Positions 63,671 to 64,000 of a stretch of DNA of 64,000 nt are shown here, piece after piece; within the stretch, counting starts at the first letter, position 1, and the number at the start of each line of letters is the position of its first letter. Made by a program: the position numbers and the translations under genes. Below the pieces are notes generated by a model. That model was given only the letters and a program-made list of their open reading frames with translations, searched no databases and was not told where the DNA came from. This DNA is from Parafrankia sp. EUN1f (GTDB taxonomy: Bacteria; Actinomycetota; Actinomycetes; Frankiales; Frankiaceae): positions 1-64,000 of the forward strand of contig NZ_ADGX01000010.1 of NCBI RefSeq assembly GCF_000177675.1, written 5' to 3'.

Positions 63671-63880
63671 ATGCCCATCGACCAGGAAGGACACCCGACG
63701 ATGAGCCTGCAACAGGCTCTCCGGGAGCACATCGAACGCGCGAAACGCGGCGAAGGACGCCGCTACCCACAGACTGTTGGTGAGGACAAGTTCGCCTGCG
63801 ACATGGGCGAGAGCCGCTACGGCTGCGCCTGGTGCGACAACATCACCTGGCCCGACGGCAACCCGCTGGACGTCGCCTGA
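63671..63880 (+). CDS. small Cys-containing protein upstream of int
   Basis: 69 residues with CDMGESRYGCAWC, a possible metal-binding Cys cluster, after a basic helix (LQQALREHIERAKRGEGRR). Its TGA overlaps the int ATG. A second start at ATG 63701 is possible. Function unknown. Confidence 0.6.
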   Translation: MPIDQEGHPTMSLQQALREHIERAKRGEGRRYPQTVGEDKFACDMGESRYGCAWCDNITWPDGNPLDVA

Positions 63881-64000
63881 TGGCCGCGGGGGACCGGTCG
63901 GGCAAGGGCCGGCGCGGGAACAACGAGGGCTCGATCTACCGGTACCGCAACGGCTGGGCAGGCCAGGTGAGCCTCCCGGACGGGCGGCGTCCGACGTTCT
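63880..64000 (+). CDS. int: AICE tyrosine integrase, 5' end only
   Basis: The first 40 codons (GRRGNNEGSIYRYRNGWAGQ, then VSLPDGRRPTF) match the N-terminal arm-binding start of actinobacterial tyrosine integrases. The gene runs off the window; its end should face the right att site and the intact tRNA-Arg. ATG 63880 overlaps the upstream stop (TGATG). Confidence 0.85.
   Translation, partial: MAAGDRSGKGRRGNNEGSIYRYRNGWAGQVSLPDGRRPTF

Overview
The window is very GC-rich actinobacterial DNA. GTG/TTG starts, many regulators paired with short operators, low-complexity linkers built from tandem DNA repeats, and a RepSA-type actinomycete integrative and conjugative element (AICE) at the right end together suggest a Frankia-like actinomycete. 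The genus is an inference.

Left part (1-30 kb): mostly accessory metabolism arranged as small regulator-plus-enzyme units. Bases 303-5447 form a minus-strand operon of a GNAT-like/SDR fusion, an SDR, and a Baeyer-Villiger monooxygenase fused to an alpha/beta hydrolase; a PucR-type activator is divergent. Next come a lipoprotein, a ComB-like protein, a membrane-protein/ECF-sigma pair, a TetR-controlled oxidoreductase with a double palindromic operator, a WD40 protein, a malic-enzyme-like protein, and an overlapping operon of animal-type haem peroxidase, trypsin-like protease and AMIN-like/peptidoglycan-binding protein. A divergent large LuxR regulator is frameshifted. A methyltransferase with one nonsense codon, a TetR/cupin pair, a WYL-regulator/epoxide-hydrolase pair and a TetR/MFS-exporter pair follow.

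Middle part (30-50 kb): a patchwork with visible decay. It holds an AT-richer TIR plus NUDIX-like protein (30071-31540) immediately downstream of a relic of an AICE-type XRE gene and its promoter, a frameshifted vanadium haloperoxidase, an S4 protein, a truncated CHAT protein, NmrA/XRE and TetR genes, a secreted Vgb-like propeller, a deletion scar fusing two truncated convergent genes (about 40.56 kb), a DUF2278/lamin-tail protein, a P450, a membrane protein with three identical 14-residue repeats, a possible group II intron fragment, a MerR/aldo-keto-reductase operon and a DUF2786 protein.

Right part (50.4-64 kb): an integrated AICE. Its left boundary is the 3' half of a tRNA-Arg(ACG) gene (50804-50845), next to the C-terminal relic of an older integrase. 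Inside lie phased GTCCA repeats, an AT-rich NACHT NTPase (a probable antiphage gene) and an XRE regulator/HExxH peptidase/GGCT-like operon. The core follows: a small element protein, an XRE repressor, a Pra-like activator, an FtsK-like DNA translocase, RepSA, excisionase, an HTH regulator, small proteins, and the start of the integrase, which runs off the window. The right att site with the intact tRNA should lie just beyond.

Main theme: two putative defence genes, TIR-NUDIX and NACHT, both sit in AICE-derived DNA. One is in a relic and one in a live-looking element, and the two loci share a homologous promoter/XRE start module.
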